Source: Nymphaea colorata (taxonomy: Eukaryota; Streptophyta; Magnoliopsida; Nymphaeales; Nymphaeaceae). Taken from it: a DNA stretch of 64,000 nucleotides. The stretch spans positions 5,352,174 to 5,416,173 of the forward strand of contig NW_022204507.1 in the NCBI RefSeq assembly GCF_008831285.2, written 5' to 3'. Both the position numbers and the translations under genes were made by a program. The notes beneath the pieces are model-generated. The model was given only the letters and a program-made list of their open reading frames with translations, had not been told where the DNA came from and did not search any database. Positions 10,761-24,058 of this stretch are shown piece after piece; within the stretch, counting starts at the first letter, position 1, and every line of letters begins with the position of its first letter.

Positions 10761-13405
10761 CAACATTAATGATATTGATTCAGGTCAGACAAATCCTGAA
10801 AAGTGCTGACCCTGACCATCGACAGTTTGCTGAGTGAGCAAGAGAGTCTTGAAGCTTAGATAGAGGCCAGTTCTTAATTGTGATTTTTCTGTTGATTTTT
10901 TTTTCTTTATATTATTTTTCATCATTAATGGAAGGAGAAACCCAGCCCGATTGCATCAAAATGGTTCTTGTTCTTGAAAACGGTAATATTCAAAAAAATA
11001 TTGTTCTTAGGAAAATAAGGTTCCTTGTGATAAATATAACTATAAATACAGATAAATATATATTAAATAAACAAATATATATATATATATATATATATTC
11101 ATTTAAATCTTCTGGATGTTGGACGACTAATAGATTTAAAATATGTCACTGACAAACCCATAAACCATTAAAAAAAGTGCCATAAATAGGCATTATTGAT
11201 ACTGTTGCTAATACAGCCGCATGCTTTAGTGACCGATCTTTATTTTTAGTAATAAGACAAGATCTAAGAAATGACAAATTTGAATATGTGTGTGTGTGTG
11301 GATTCAAATTTGATGGATGCTAGATACTGTCATATAGCTCAAAATAAAACATTATTTGCTAAAATATAGACACTATAGGGGTATTAGCAACATTTTATGG
11401 TTTGTGGTAGTGTATTTTTATAATAGTTTATCGTGATGCATCACCCAAAAATATTAATTAGCTGACAAGTAAGTTCTCAATGATGGCAAACCTCTCACAC
11501 ACAAGATCAGTGGGAACTTCGTAGCAAAAGTCCTCTATGTATGCTGCCAAAACACTATGACTTGACTCTAAGGGTAGTCACTGGGCCAGGCACCAAATGG
11601 ACAATTGAGACCATTTGACCTACTCGCCAGATAAAAAAACTTGCTGGGATAGCTGGCCTGGGTCGGGTATTGGGGCTTGACTTGGCCCAAATACATACCT
11701 TTATACTTTTTTTTTTCAACATTCTTTGGCATGATGTCAGTAGTCGACTCCCATACAAACTCTTGACATATTTCCAATGGTTTCCAAAAAATTAGAAAAT
11801 GAAAGTGAAGAGTTTCAAATAAGGATAGATATCGGGTTGAGTACAAGATAAACATGAAGTTCATGGTCAGGCCCTGGCCCAATAAGTAAACAGAACAGGC
11901 TTGGACTGCCAATAAAGGCTTTGGGTCAGCCCAAGCATAGCTTTGTCAAGCCTTGGTCCAGCCTAATGCTATTCCAGATCCGGTTCACCGACATTCATTT
12001 AGGTGAGAGCCAGCTTGCTTGGACCTAATCCAACTCTTTGACATCCCCAGGTTGGGTTAAACTGCAGATGCCCTGTTTGACCAACTCCAATGATGTCATT
12101 GATCGATTCCTCAACGATGCCAAACTGCAGATGCTGGACTGTAGATGGTCAGTGTGGGCCCGCAGTTTGAGAGTGAGATCAAGCTGGGAGCTGCTTTGTC
12201 AATATTTTGGAAATTTCTCCGAATGAATTGTAAATTCAAGTGGAAACTGAAAGAAACCCGTAATGACATCTGCATCTTTTAAAATGGGTGATTGGCAATG
12301 AATTGGCTAAATCATGCTTCATTCCGAATCACTTGAATATAGATTGGCTGATTGCCTCAAGGCACATAGCGCAACTGGGCTGCAAGGCAGTTCATATCCA
12401 AGAAATTCAAGGATTGAATCTTGTGGCTGCTGTCAGATTCTAGTGTGTTATTTCTCTTGTCTGCAAACCATGGCAAGAACAATATTCGAGTTGAATGAAG
12501 TACAGTACGTCCACCTGGTGGTTTTACGAAGAAGAGTGTTTCTTCTAAGTAAATATAAATAAATAAATAAATATTAGCCGATTTGTATAACACTTTGGGT
12601 CAACCCAAAACAAGCCCCTACAATTCAAATCGGCTGCTTCCAACCAACTTTTACAAGAGAAAAACAGATTGTGAGAATATGAAGAATTAAAGTACCATTA
12701 AAGCAGATTGATAAGTATCACAATAGGCAACTCCTATTTATCAAGAATGATGCAGGAACATGTGGGCTTGTCTGGGAAATTTCCCACACAGGCACACAAA
12801 AATTACTAGTTTACTTGCTAAAGCTCCGTAGCTATTTTGCTGCTTAGCATATGCCATCCCTCAGCCACTAATTTTCTGAAGGGCCTACTTGTCAGCACTG
12901 AATGTCCTGCTTCACCACCGACGAGTAACTGTGTTTTGCGGCGACCCATTCAAACTGCGAACCGATGAGGTTGGTTCTTTTCCTTGGTTAAAACTGTGGA
13001 GTCAATGGCCGCTAATCGTGTTTGACAAGTCCTGGATTTCTCAAAACGCAATCAGGGCAGGCCAATCCAAGAAACTGGGCTCGATCCATCGACGTCCAGC
13101 CGTGCTCTTCAGATGGCCGGACCCACCATCCAACTTCTTCTTGATTGATGTTTAATATTTATATGCTTCCTACTGAGGCGTTCTTCTAGGTCATGCATAC
13201 AGACCTCACGTCAGCTAACAATGCCAGATGCAATGGTTTAGGCTACTTATCAAAGAAAGGAAAATGTGACCCATGGATGCAATGGAAAACTGACACAAGA
13301 ATATTCCATGCATGTCTCTCTCTCTAACAGCCCACATCGTCCGTTAATATTTCCACCATCCTTAAGAGCTGTTTTAGAATAAAGAAACAAATCAGTCTAA
13401 ATCAG
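10761..13405. other. Geneless AT-rich region
   Basis: Contains (TA)12 at 11,075-11,098, a short (TG) run near 11,288, a more GC-rich patch at 11,570-11,970 with repeated GGCC and AGCCCA words, and a short repeated word AAACTGCAGATG at about 12,059 and 12,122. An 88-codon open frame at 12,889-13,155 has no recognisable motif; I do not call it a gene. Confidence 0.55.
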
Positions 13406-13438
13406 GAAGAGAGAGAGAGTGAGAGAGAGAGAGAGAGA
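13406..13438. repeat. (GA)n microsatellite
   Basis: A GA run with one T interruption. Such runs are common near plant 5' UTRs and core promoters, but no downstream gene is visible. Confidence 0.9.
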
Positions 13439-13833
13439 AAGGGTGGTGACAGTTGCTCATGAAGACGCAGTGAGTGGAGAGCGTTCAGCTGAGTTTGGGT
13501 AGATTGAGTTGAGTGCCCAGTTAAGGGTACCCAATGTACATACCCAAGTGTAAGGGGACATTTTAGTAATTTTCAAAAGGTATGTCCTTTATAGCTTTTT
13601 TTTTTACTTCCACTTTTGTCTTCCCAATTTTTTTTTTTTTTAAATTCGGACTATTTTCATCATAACCAGCACACAAAATTTTTTTGCATTAGTATGACAC
13701 ATATAAAACAAGGATTAGAGTTCAGGTGGACATGGAACAACACAAACATATTTGTATTAATGTAACTGCCATAATGAAAGGAGAGTATTCGGCACAAGAA
13801 AAGGTATTATAGAAAAGGCATATCTTCAAAGAG

Positions 13834-13835
<2 letters not shown>

Positions 13836-13891
<56 letters not shown>
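13836..13891. repeat. (TA)n microsatellite, about 28 repeats
   Basis: A pure AT/TA run of about 56 bases in AT-rich geneless DNA. Confidence 0.95.
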
Positions 13892-13895
<4 letters not shown>

Positions 13896-13911
13896 GATAT
13901 TATGAAATAGT

Positions 13912-14110
13912 TAAAAAGTCTAAAATAAACATCATTTTTTAAAAAAAATCAAAACTACCCCAACCCCATCTTTTTTCTCTGTATATATAAAAAAAAAAAG
14001 AAACATTTTAAAAGAGTAGGAAAAAGTTATGAAAAGGTCAAAAAAGTCTAAAATAAACATTTCTTTATTAAAAAAATTGAACATATCAAAACCCCAGCTT
14101 TTTTCCACTG
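13912..14110. repeat. Diverged ~127-bp tandem duplication
   Basis: The word AAAAAGTCTAAAATAAACAT occurs at ~13,914 and ~14,041. Each is followed by an A/T-rich spacer, an AAAAC(T)ACCCC/AAAACCCC-like tract and CTTTTTTC. Two copies only, with several indels. Confidence 0.7.
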
Positions 14111-14129
14111 CATACAATCTCATATCGGG

Positions 14130-15880
14130 GCTTCGGGTCTACAAGCGGTGGAGAGAAGAAACTGCACTTTGGCCACCATCATTGTCATGGGATATCGCTT
14201 GTTGATTCCTCAATCGATGCGATGCTGTGGATGAGATATCACTTTTAAAAATCTGGAATTGGATCTCGAATTGATGGACTAGAATTTTCTTATCCATCTA
14301 TAGGAACAAGTTTTCGCAGACATCTAGGACTTAATTTCTTGCTTAGCTGGGCATCTAATATACTTATGATGACGTATGTGGAGGGCTACATATCTATACG
14401 ATCCAATATATTGCATGCCTAAGGTTTTATTTGTATAGGTTAAAAGTGAAAACTGGAATGACCACACCTTCTTAGGCATGAAGTAACATAAAGCACGCAT
14501 CTAAATAGATTTGTTTTCTCTTCTTCATGGTTCATAGTTGTTATGTGTTCTGTTTTGTCACTTTCTGGTTTTCAATCTGTTTCATTGGAGGAAAGAGATC
14601 CAGGAAAATTGTGTATAGTCACTCACGCCCGGTTAGAACTTCTGCTAAGCATCCCCCATTTTGTCTACCTATTTAAGGTTGTTCTTATTATGAAAACTGT
14701 ATGAGTGTCCCTGCTGCCAAATGACGCCTTAACGGTAGTGGAGCCGCATTGTGGATTTTGTAAGCAATTTCCCATACCAGTCATTGATACTTCTTTTTTT
14801 TTTTTTATTTACCTTAAAGTTGAAAGTTAAACTAATACTACCCCCCAGTCAGAAATTTGGCTTTGCACTACCCCTTTAGGGTTCTATTTTTCTTCAACTT
14901 GATCTGTAGCTGAAAACCATTTTGGTGATTGTTGGACTCTGCTTAGTTTGAAGGCATGAAGCATAGACTCTCCATCCAACATGCACCAAACTCCACAAGT
15001 TGGTGATGTACTCCGTATTTTGGTGATTGATTATAACCTTGCTTAGATTATCTTGCAATCAAATTGAGAAGTTACCATGTTCTAAGTTTAAAATATATAG
15101 TTTTCGAGTACCTAACAAAAATTCTTGTATAATAATGTAATTGTTCTGCATGAACTTCCAGCAGCCACTGCTTGTGAAATCAAATAGGTTTTTTGCGTTC
15201 GGAAACTATCGAGGGAGCCCCTCGTTCTATTCATGAGAGATCAAATAGGTAATTAAATATACAAATCACAGAAATTAATCCAGTTTCTATGTCACAATTT
15301 ATAGACACCAAGATTGGAACATTTTCCCAGGGGACTTACAGTGGCTGGTGACATTAGCTAGTGATGTAACAAGTTCTTGCGTCATTTACCGGGGATTGCA
15401 AGCAACTTTTTGTGTTTTCTGCACCCTTCTCCACAATCCAAGCAATTTTAAGTAATAGCATTTGAATATTCTTGTGTTGAAGAATTCCAATCACCATTTG
15501 ATCAATAAGAGAGACATCTTAACATATTCCTTAGGTAACCTCAATAAGTGGTGAAAAGTAAGAAGGGAAGTATATAAGCGAAGTGTGGGTTGCTGTCTAC
15601 CATTGCCCCACATCAGTATTGTTGCGACCATGCTGGACCTAGTTGCTGTCACATCATAGTCCCCACATCAAACCCAGGTCGGTGACTCACGTGCCCTTCA
15701 GCCAAAAATTTTTGGCTCCCCCACTAAAGAAGGGGTTGAGATCACAAGTTGGCGGGCTAGTGTGGAATTATTCATGTCATGAGGAATCAATTTTTTGAAA
15801 GATCATAGTAATTTTGCTTTGCTGGGCCATTCTACATCCTTTGATGGGATATTCATATGATCCATATATTTTACAACGTT
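14130..15880. repeat. Diverged relative of the 1,170-bp repeat unit of 1-1,971
   Basis: Four blocks match the unit in the same order and orientation. 14,140-14,225 resembles 290-375 (shared words CATTGTCATGGGAT and TCAATCGATGC). 15,085-15,335 resembles 600-840 (AATAATGTAATTG, CAGCCACTGCTTGTGA, GAGGGAGCCC). 15,620-15,710 resembles 930-1,030 (TCACATCATAGT, CCAGGTCGGTGACTCA). 15,790-15,870 resembles 110-200 (GGGCCATT, CATCCTTTGATGGGAT, TTCATATGATCC). The last block corresponds to the start of a following unit, so this relic also comes from a tandem arrangement. Large inserts separate the blocks. No coding content is seen. Confidence 0.75.
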
Positions 15881-17478
15881 GACTGGAAAATAAACAAATG
15901 TCATCATACTTTAAACATGTTTAAGGGTAATTAAAATGGGTGATTAACAATCGATTGGAGCGATCATTTCTGAATATTCAAGTGATTCAAAGATGAACCT
16001 CCACGGCTGGATGGTTATTTGTTTGCTTGTTGTCGATAAAAAACATCGCAAAAGATGCATTTGCAACGATCCATTGCTTGACCATGGTTTTCCATTATGG
16101 AATCCAACTTTTATGGCAGTTTTGAACAATACAAAATAACCATCGGAGCACAGAAATAGCTGCCTAATTTCATCACACACACACACACACTCATATATAT
16201 AAATATATATATATATTCCCACTAGTATTGATTTATTTGATGCTTCTAGTATGTTTTCTATCTGGGAAGATGCCTAACCCAACAATTAACAAACATTATC
16301 TAAGTCTACAAATGACCTTGCTCAATTATATGTCTAAACAAATCATGATTCATTATTTATTTCTGACAATGAAATAAGTACATTTTATTTAGGGTTTACC
16401 ATCACAGAGGCTGATTATGTTGAATTTCAATGAACCTACAACTGTGGTACACCTGATACAGAATTGGCTCTAGGGATGAAATACCCTTCTTGCTCACCCG
16501 GTACAAGGGAAGATCTCTATAGAGTGTATTTATTTTTTAAATTGGTTCAGTCTTAACACAAAAAATATGGTTGATTGAATGCTAGTTGGGTCTGGCTCAT
16601 GGCAAACATTGACCAAGAAACACTGGATTTATGAGTCATTTGACCCAAATAATGAAAATGTTTAATTGATAACATATTTTTTCTGGTCTTATTAAGAAAG
16701 AAACTGATGGCTATTAATTACAAGACCCTTCAAGATTTAATCATCTAGCTAGCCCTAGTCCAGCTTCATCCACATTTTCTTGTCATTTTGTGCCTTCCCA
16801 GTGCAGTGCGCAAATCAAAATAAAGTTCTTTCTTTCTATTCAAACAACTTAAATTATTTCTTTCTTTTCCTTTATGTAGTTTAAACGAACATTGTTTGAA
16901 CAATTCTTTTTCTTTCTATTCAAACAAGCTTTTATAACAATTTGTTTCATTCTATTTTCTTTCCTCTCCTTTTCTTCCCAAATCCTTTCTTTCCCTTTCC
17001 ATTCTTTTCCTTTTATACTAATTTCTCTCCATCCAAACAGGTGCTATAATAGGTCAATGAGAAATTTATTTCACAATTGGGATTGTGTTGCCTAAAGCCT
17101 CTCTAAGAGCCAACACGTTTGAAATGACCTTATATAAGAAGTTACATGGGGAAATAGATGCTACTATTGTACACTTGTAGCTCCTTCTATCTTGAGATTC
17201 AGAACAATCAGAGTGTTGTTAAACTTCTTCACCATTCATCTTATTCCCAAGAAAACTTCAACCATCTTGACTATGTAATGACTGGTTACTCCTCGGTACT
17301 GTTGAAAAAGGGACCTGAAGGATCCACTATGTCCTGAAGCGCTCTCCGCTTTCAAACTAAACTTGCATACTTCAGTTTTTTTGCTAAAACAGATCTTGGG
17401 ATTTGTCGGGCTCATCTCTCTTTTCCACTCGCCAGCACAGACTACTATTTAAAATAAGAACAAAACATGTAATTCCCG
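15881..17478. other. Geneless stretch with microsatellite and pyrimidine tract
   Basis: Holds a compound (CA)n/(TA)n run at 16,173-16,215 and a strongly pyrimidine-rich TTTC/TTCC tract around 16,890-17,040, in which TTTCTTTCTATTCAAACAA is repeated about 85 bases apart (near 16,831 and 16,911). No gene is recognised. Confidence 0.6.
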
Positions 17479-17665
17479 TCTCTCGCTCTCTCTCCCTCTC
17501 TCTCTCTTGCTCTCTTCATGCAACAGAAGTCAAAGGGCATGGAGTTGTTACTCTGTTTCTTTCTTCCACCACACATTCACTTTCAGTGGTAGACAAGTAA
17601 ATAAAGAGAGGAACGACCCTGTTGAATAGAAACCGTTAATTTACATGATATGACATTGTTGATAT
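17455..17665. repeat. Local duplication, copy 1, with (CT)n run
   Basis: A (CT)n-rich run (17,479-17,516) is followed by a tract with GGCATGGAG, TTTCTTTCTTC, ACCACA, TTCACTTT and GTTGAATAGAAA. The same words in the same order are found about 700 bases downstream. Confidence 0.75.
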
Positions 17666-18159
17666 TAAAGTTCCTGTCTTGGTGGGAAAGACGCAGACTT
17701 AGAGGTGGAATAGAAAGGCTTGAATCAAAATACTTATGTGAAGTTGGTAGATTGTGCTTCCTATGGCAATATGGTGGCTATCAAAGACAGGAATTATGAA
17801 TACCATGGCAGCATGAAAAATCCAAATCTGTTACATCAGAAGCAATTGACAGTCTAATTTATATGATTCAACATGTGCTAAATATGAATCTTCAAGCAGA
17901 AGAACAAGTTTCCGCAACTTTTTGTCCTTTTTTATGAAGGAAGTCTCTCACGTATATCACCGACTTCAACACAAAGCAGCATCACCACAAAAGCATATAG
18001 AAAACACATATGATAATGAAACCACATCTGAAAGATGCCTTGATCGACCAGCTTCCCTTCCCTATTTTAAAGCTATTCACAGTACCTACACCACGGTCCT
18101 CATGAATCTTCATGGTTGCCGATCGTCACTAGCTAATGCTGGAAGGAATTCCATCTTTC

Positions 18160-18350
18160 TGTTTGCTCTCTCTCCTCCCCCTCTCTCTCTCCCCCTCTCT
18201 CTAGACGTGCATAAGAACTCAAAATGCATGGAGCTATCACTTTATTTCTTTCTTCGACCACACTTCACTTTTAGTGGTCGAGAAGTAAAAAAAGAGCGGA
18301 ACCACCATGTTGAATAGAAACAAATAATTTACATTGATAAGACTTTTCTC
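18160..18350. repeat. Local duplication, copy 2, with (CT)n run
   Basis: The counterpart of 17,455-17,665: a (CT)n run at 18,164-18,202, then ATGCATGGAG, TTTCTTTCTTC, ACCACA, TTCACTTTTAGTGGT and GTTGAATAGAAA. Substitutions and small indels throughout show an old duplication. A 131-codon open frame (17,922-18,317) that runs into it has no recognised domain and reads through the CT run; I do not call it a gene. Confidence 0.75.
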
Positions 18351-18384
18351 AATATTTTTTGTTATAAAAGAGACAGCACTGTCA

Positions 18385-18392
<8 letters not shown>

Positions 18393-18463
<71 letters not shown>
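18393..18463. repeat. (TA)n microsatellite, about 35 repeats
   Basis: The longest pure TA run in the window, followed by a short (TG) run. Confidence 0.97.
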
Positions 18464-18466
<3 letters not shown>

Positions 18467-18555
18467 GTGTGTGTATAACTAATAATAGATAATGAAAATA
18501 CATATCACTTTTTTCTCTTTATTTTTCTCCTAACTATCTATCAAGTTAGATTGGA

Positions 18556-18757
18556 CAACAGACCAACAGACCTCTTACAATATATATATGTAAACAGATA
18601 ATGAAAATACACACACACACACACACTACTTCGATCACAAACAAAAACCAATAGACCTCTTACAATATATATATGTATATGTATATATACACACACACAC
18701 ACACGCACACACACACCCTACTTGGATCACAAACAAAAACCAACAGACTTCTTACAT

Positions 18758-18796
<39 letters not shown>

Positions 18797-18836
18797 TACT
18801 TCGATCACAAACAAAAACCAACAGACCTCTTATATT
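18556..18836. repeat. Compound minisatellite: unique core plus expanding (TA)/(CA) runs
   Basis: A core with the words CGATCACAAACAAAAACCAA and AGACCTCTTACA is repeated, starting near 18,626, 18,718 and 18,796, with a partial copy upstream at about 18,556. Between cores lie TA and CA runs of differing length, so spacing varies (92 and 78 bases). The microsatellites inside each unit account for the length differences. Confidence 0.88.
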
Positions 18837-18839
18837 TGT

Positions 18840-19754
18840 GTTAAGAAGTGTTCTGAACAAAATATGAATCTCCTAATGTCTTCATTATACATACTAATTT
18901 AATATAAACAATGTTTAAGTTCAAATTACTTTTATAAAAAAAGTATTTTTTCAACTTTTAAAATTTTGATGTTATAAGTGCCATTCCTTTTTTAATTATT
19001 ATGGTATATTAACAAAATAAAATATAACTAAGTTAATGTATGTTTATCACCAAATATATTTTAAGATAGTGCTAAATTATAAAGAAAAGGAATTTTAATA
19101 TGCCCGGCTTCTGTCCCTTACCTAAGTGGTATGTCCATTCTTAGGGTTTGCAATAGGTGGTGGAAAACGAAACGAGCTTTAAGAAAGAAGACTTAATTGG
19201 GAATGATCCAAATCTTCCACTAGAAAATACAAAACCATGTATGCCAACATCCAATACAGATGGCACATGGATCTACAACTTCAGTTTAAAGTTTAGACAT
19301 TTTCCTCTTGTTGACAATCTAGCACAGCTTATGTTACAGAAATTTCCTAATAGCCATCGGTTAGCAAACTAACCAAAATATCTTGATTGCCACGTTATTT
19401 TCTCCAGAAACCCCAAAGGAGGATTTGGTGATGGATACGAAAGATATACATGGGCTCTACTACATCAACTAAATCGAAGACAAAAAAGGCCACCACCAAC
19501 AACAATCAAATTCTCTCGGGCCAACTAAATTGAAGACAAGCAAGGCCAGGAGAAAGACAACGAATGTATTGTCGTTTCTTTGCTGTTCTTAATTTGTACT
19601 TTGCTGTTTTCTTGTCATCTATTTTACATTTTTTTTTTCATTTTACATGTGAAAATTGGTTTGAATCAACCAATTTGAATTGTACCAGTTCGTTCTTGGG
19701 ATGATATTTCATGATTTTATCATCTAGATAGCACTAGCTTTGATAGTCATACAT
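18840..19754. other. Geneless AT-rich stretch left of the satellite array
   Basis: A 71-codon open frame at 19,157-19,372 has no recognised motif. A weak direct repeat occurs near 19,460-19,550 (CAACTAAAT(C/T)GAAGACAA twice, about 60 bases apart). Nothing else stands out. Confidence 0.55.
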
Positions 19755-22700
19755 GAAAAGAGGTTTAAAACATTTAACACATTAATTTGATATTTATAGT
19801 TAATCTAATGAATATAAAATGTTGTTATATTTATATTCAATGATTTAAGGGATTGAAACAACTAGTTTGTAGTAATTCAAATGAGGTTTAAAACATTCAT
19901 TCGATCCACTATTGTTAAGCCAATTTATCAAACTTGTTGTTTCATTTATATTGTTGATTGATTGAAGAGATTAAAATCACAATTTTGTATCATTTATATA
20001 TTTATAGTTAATGTAATGAATATAAAATGTTGTTACATTTATATTCAATGATTTAAAGGATTGAAACAACTAGTTTGTACTAATTCAAATGAGGTTTAAA
20101 ACATTCATTCGATCAACTATTGTTAAGCCAATTTGTTAAACTTGTCGTTTCATTTATATTGTTGATTGATTGAAGAGATTAAAATCACATTTTCGTATGA
20201 ATATGAATGAAATTTCAGCCATTCATTTGATCTCCTATAGTTGATTCAATGTGTTTAACTTGCTTTTATATCGATAGTTGATCCCTTATAGTTAACCAAA
20301 TGAGTTTCAATTGCTCCTACAACTATATTGAATGATTCAAGGAATGGAAATCAAACGTTCAAGTGAATACGAATGGGATTTAAGCCACTAATTTCATCAC
20401 TTATAGTTAATCGAACGAGTTAAATATGTTGTTATATTTATATTTAATGATTTAAGGGAATGAAATCATTAGTTTGTACGAATACGAATGAGATTTAAGC
20501 TCCTCATTTGGTCACTTGCAGTTAATCGAATTAGTTTAACATTTTGTTGCATTTATATTGACTGATTTAATAAATTGAAATCACAAGTACGTATGAATGC
20601 CAATCTGATTTAAGTCATTGATTTGATCCCATATAGTTAGTCCATGAGTCAACATGTTGTTACATTTATATTAAATGATTACGGGATTGAGTTAACAAGT
20701 TTGTATGAACATGAATGAGAGTTACGCCATTCTTTGAATCCCTTAACATTGGATTAACTTTAAAAGATCAAATAAGAGCTTAAATTTCACTCAAATTCAT
20801 ACATACTTGTGATTTCAATCCCCAACAACATTAAATATGATTATAACAAGAAGTTGAACTCATTCAATTAACTATAAAGATCGAATTAATGACTTAAATC
20901 CCAATTGCATTTATATGAACGTGTGAATTCAGTCGCTTAAATAGTTGAAATCATTCAATTAACTATAAAGATCGAATTAGTGACTTAAATCCCAAATGCA
21001 TTTATGTGAACGTGTGAATTCAGTCGCTTAAATAATTCATTGTATATGTAAAAACAAGTTAAACACATTAGATTAAATATAAGGGATAAATTTAATGTTG
21101 TTGGGGACTGAAATCACAAGTATGTACGAATTTGAGTGAAATTTAAGCTCTTATTTGATCTTTCAAAGTTAATCCAATATGTTTAACTTGTTGTAAAATA
21201 TGTATCAAGGGGATCAAAATTTAAGCTCTTATTTCAATCCCTTGTAGTTAATTCAATGAGTTAAACATGTTGTTACGTTTATATTGAATGACTTAAGGGA
21301 TTGAAATAACAAGTTTGTTTGAACACGGATGAGATTTAAGTCATTCCTTGGATCCCTTATACCTATGCCAATGAGTTCAACTTGTTGTTACGTCTATATT
21401 GATTGGTTTAGAAAATTGAAATCACAAGTTCATATGAATACGAATAAGATTTAGGTCATTCACTTGATCTATTCTAGTTAACCAATGAGTTGAACTTGTT
21501 GTTCAATTTGATTTAAGAGATTGGGATCATAAGGTCGTACAAATATGAATGAGATTTAAATAATTCATTTCGTCCATTATAGTTAACAAAACAATGAGTT
21601 GAACATGTTGTCATATCTATATTGATTGATTTAATAGATTTAAATCACACGTTCACATGAAGACGAATGGGATTTAAAGCATTCATTTGATCCGATATAG
21701 TTTGTAACACGTGTTTAACTTGTCGTTATATCTAGATTGAATGATTTACGTGATTAAAAGTACATGTTCATATGAATACGAATGGGACTTAAGTCATTCA
21801 TTACATCCCTTATGTTTAATGCAACGCGTTTGACATATTGTTTTATTTATATTGAGTAATTGAAGGGATTGAAATCACAAGTTCGTATGAATATGAATGA
21901 CTTGATCCATCACTAGTTAACTCAATGAGTTTGACTTCTTGTTGTATCTATATTGAATGATTAAGGGAATGAAATCACAAGTTCGTATGCACACCTTTAT
22001 ACTTATTCAAATGAGATCAACTCCTTGTTATATCTTTGTTGATGATTAAATGATTTGAAATCGTGAATACAAATGTGTTTTGTCATTCATTTGATCCATT
22101 ATAGTAAATGCAATGGGTTTAACTTGTTTTTATATTTATATTAAATCACCTAAATAATTCCAATCACAAGTTTTTATGAATACGAATGGGACTTAAGCCA
22201 TTTGTTTGATCGCTTATAGCTAATCGAAAGAGTTTAATTTGTTGTTACATGTATATTCAATGATGTTAGAGATTGAAATCAAAAGCTCATATGAATACAA
22301 ATGGGATTTAAGACATTCATTTGATCCCTTATAGTTAATTCAATGCGTTCAACTAGTTATATCTATATTGAATAGTTTAAGATATTGAAATAACAAGTTC
22401 ATATTAATACGAACGAGATTCCAAGACATTTTGTTTCCTTATTGTCAAACCAATGGTTTAACTTGTTATTTATATTTGAAGATTTAAGGGATTAAAATGA
22501 CAAGTTCGTACGACATTTAATACATTCATTTGATATTTATAGTTAATCTAATGAATATAAAATGTTGTTACATTTATACTCATTGATTTATGGGATTGAA
22601 ACAACCAGTTTGTAGTAATTCAAATGAGGTTTAAAACATTCATTCGATCCACTATTGTTAAGCCAATTTGTCAAACTTTTTGTTTCACTTATATTGTTGA

Positions 22701-23784
22701 TTGATTGAAGAGATTAAAATCACAATTTTGTATCATTTGATATTTATAGTTAATGTAATGAATATAAAATGTTGTCACATTTATATTCAATGATTTAAGT
22801 GATTGAAACAATTAGTTTGTACTAATTCAAATGAGGTTTAAAACATTCATTCGATCAACTATCGTTAAGCGAATTTGTTAAACTTGTCGTTTCATTTATA
22901 TTGTTGATTGATTGAAGAGATTAAAATCACAATTTCGTATGAATATGAATGAAATTTCAGCCATTAATTTGATCTCCTATAGTTCATTCAGTGTGTTTAA
23001 CTTGCTTTTACATCGATATTGAATGAATTAAAGGTTTGAAATCACAAGTTCTATGAATTCGAATGAGATTTCAGCCATTAATTTGAACCATTATACAATC
23101 GTTATTAATTAATCATATTTGTTTAACCAGTTTATATATAAATATTGAATGATTTTAAGGATTGAAATTACAAGTTCAAATGAACACAAATGGGATTTGA
23201 GTTTTTCATTTGATCCCTTATAGTTAATCAAATGAGTTTCAATTGCTCCTACAACTATATTGAATGATTTAAGGAATGAAAATCAAACGTTCATGTGAAT
23301 ACGAATGGGATTTAAGCCACTAATTTCGTCACTTATAGTTAATCGGACGAGTTAAATATGTTGTTAAATTTATATTTAATGATTTGAGGGAATGAAATCA
23401 TTAGTTTGTACGAATACGAATGAGATTTAAGCTCCTCATTTGGTCACTTGCAGTTAATCGAATGAGTTTAACATTTTGTTGCATTTATATTGACTGATTT
23501 AATAAATTGAAATCACAAGTACGTATGAATGCCAATCTGATTTAAGTCATTGATTTGATCCCATATAGTTATTCCATCTGTCAACATGTTGTTACATTTA
23601 TATTAAATGATTACGGGATTGAGTTAACAAGTTTGTATGAACATGAATGAGAGTTACGCCATTCTTTGAATCCCTTAACATTGGATTAACTTTAAAAGAT
23701 AAAATAAGAGCTTAAATTTCACTCAAATTCATACATACTTGTGATTTCAATCCCCAACAACATTAAATATGATTATAACAAGAA

Positions 23785-24058
23785 GTTGAAATCATTCAAT
23801 TAACTATAAAGATCGAATTAATGACTTAAACCCCAATGGCATTTATATGAACGTGTGAATTCAGTCGCTTAAATAGTTGAAATCATTCAATTAACTATAA
23901 AGATCGAATTAATGACTTAAACCCCAATTGCATTTATATAAACGTGTGAATTCAGTCGCTTAAATAGTTGAAATCATTCAATTAACTATAAAGATCGAAT
24001 TAATGACTTAAATCCCAATTGCATTGATGTGAACGTGTGAATTCAGTCGCTTAAATAA
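23785..24058. repeat. Three tandem copies of the 91-bp inverted sub-unit
   Basis: Units beginning GTTGAAATCATTCAATTAAC start at 23,785, 23,876 and 23,967, exactly 91 bases apart, and each holds GTGAATTCAGTCGCTTAAATA (the EcoRI word GAATTC). Most HOR units have two copies (for example 41,482 and 41,573). Those near 38,660, 47,070 and 52,460 have one. Confidence 0.92.

Noticed and set aside
12889-13155. Possible small gene of 88 codons
   Set aside because: It is somewhat GC-richer than its surroundings, but has no recognised motif, promoter or splice context.
16892-17095. Phe/Ser-rich open frame
   Set aside because: It is a translation of a TTTC/TTCC pyrimidine tract.
18237-18860. Open frames rich in Ile-Tyr or Thr-His repeats
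   Set aside because: They are translations of TA and CA microsatellites.
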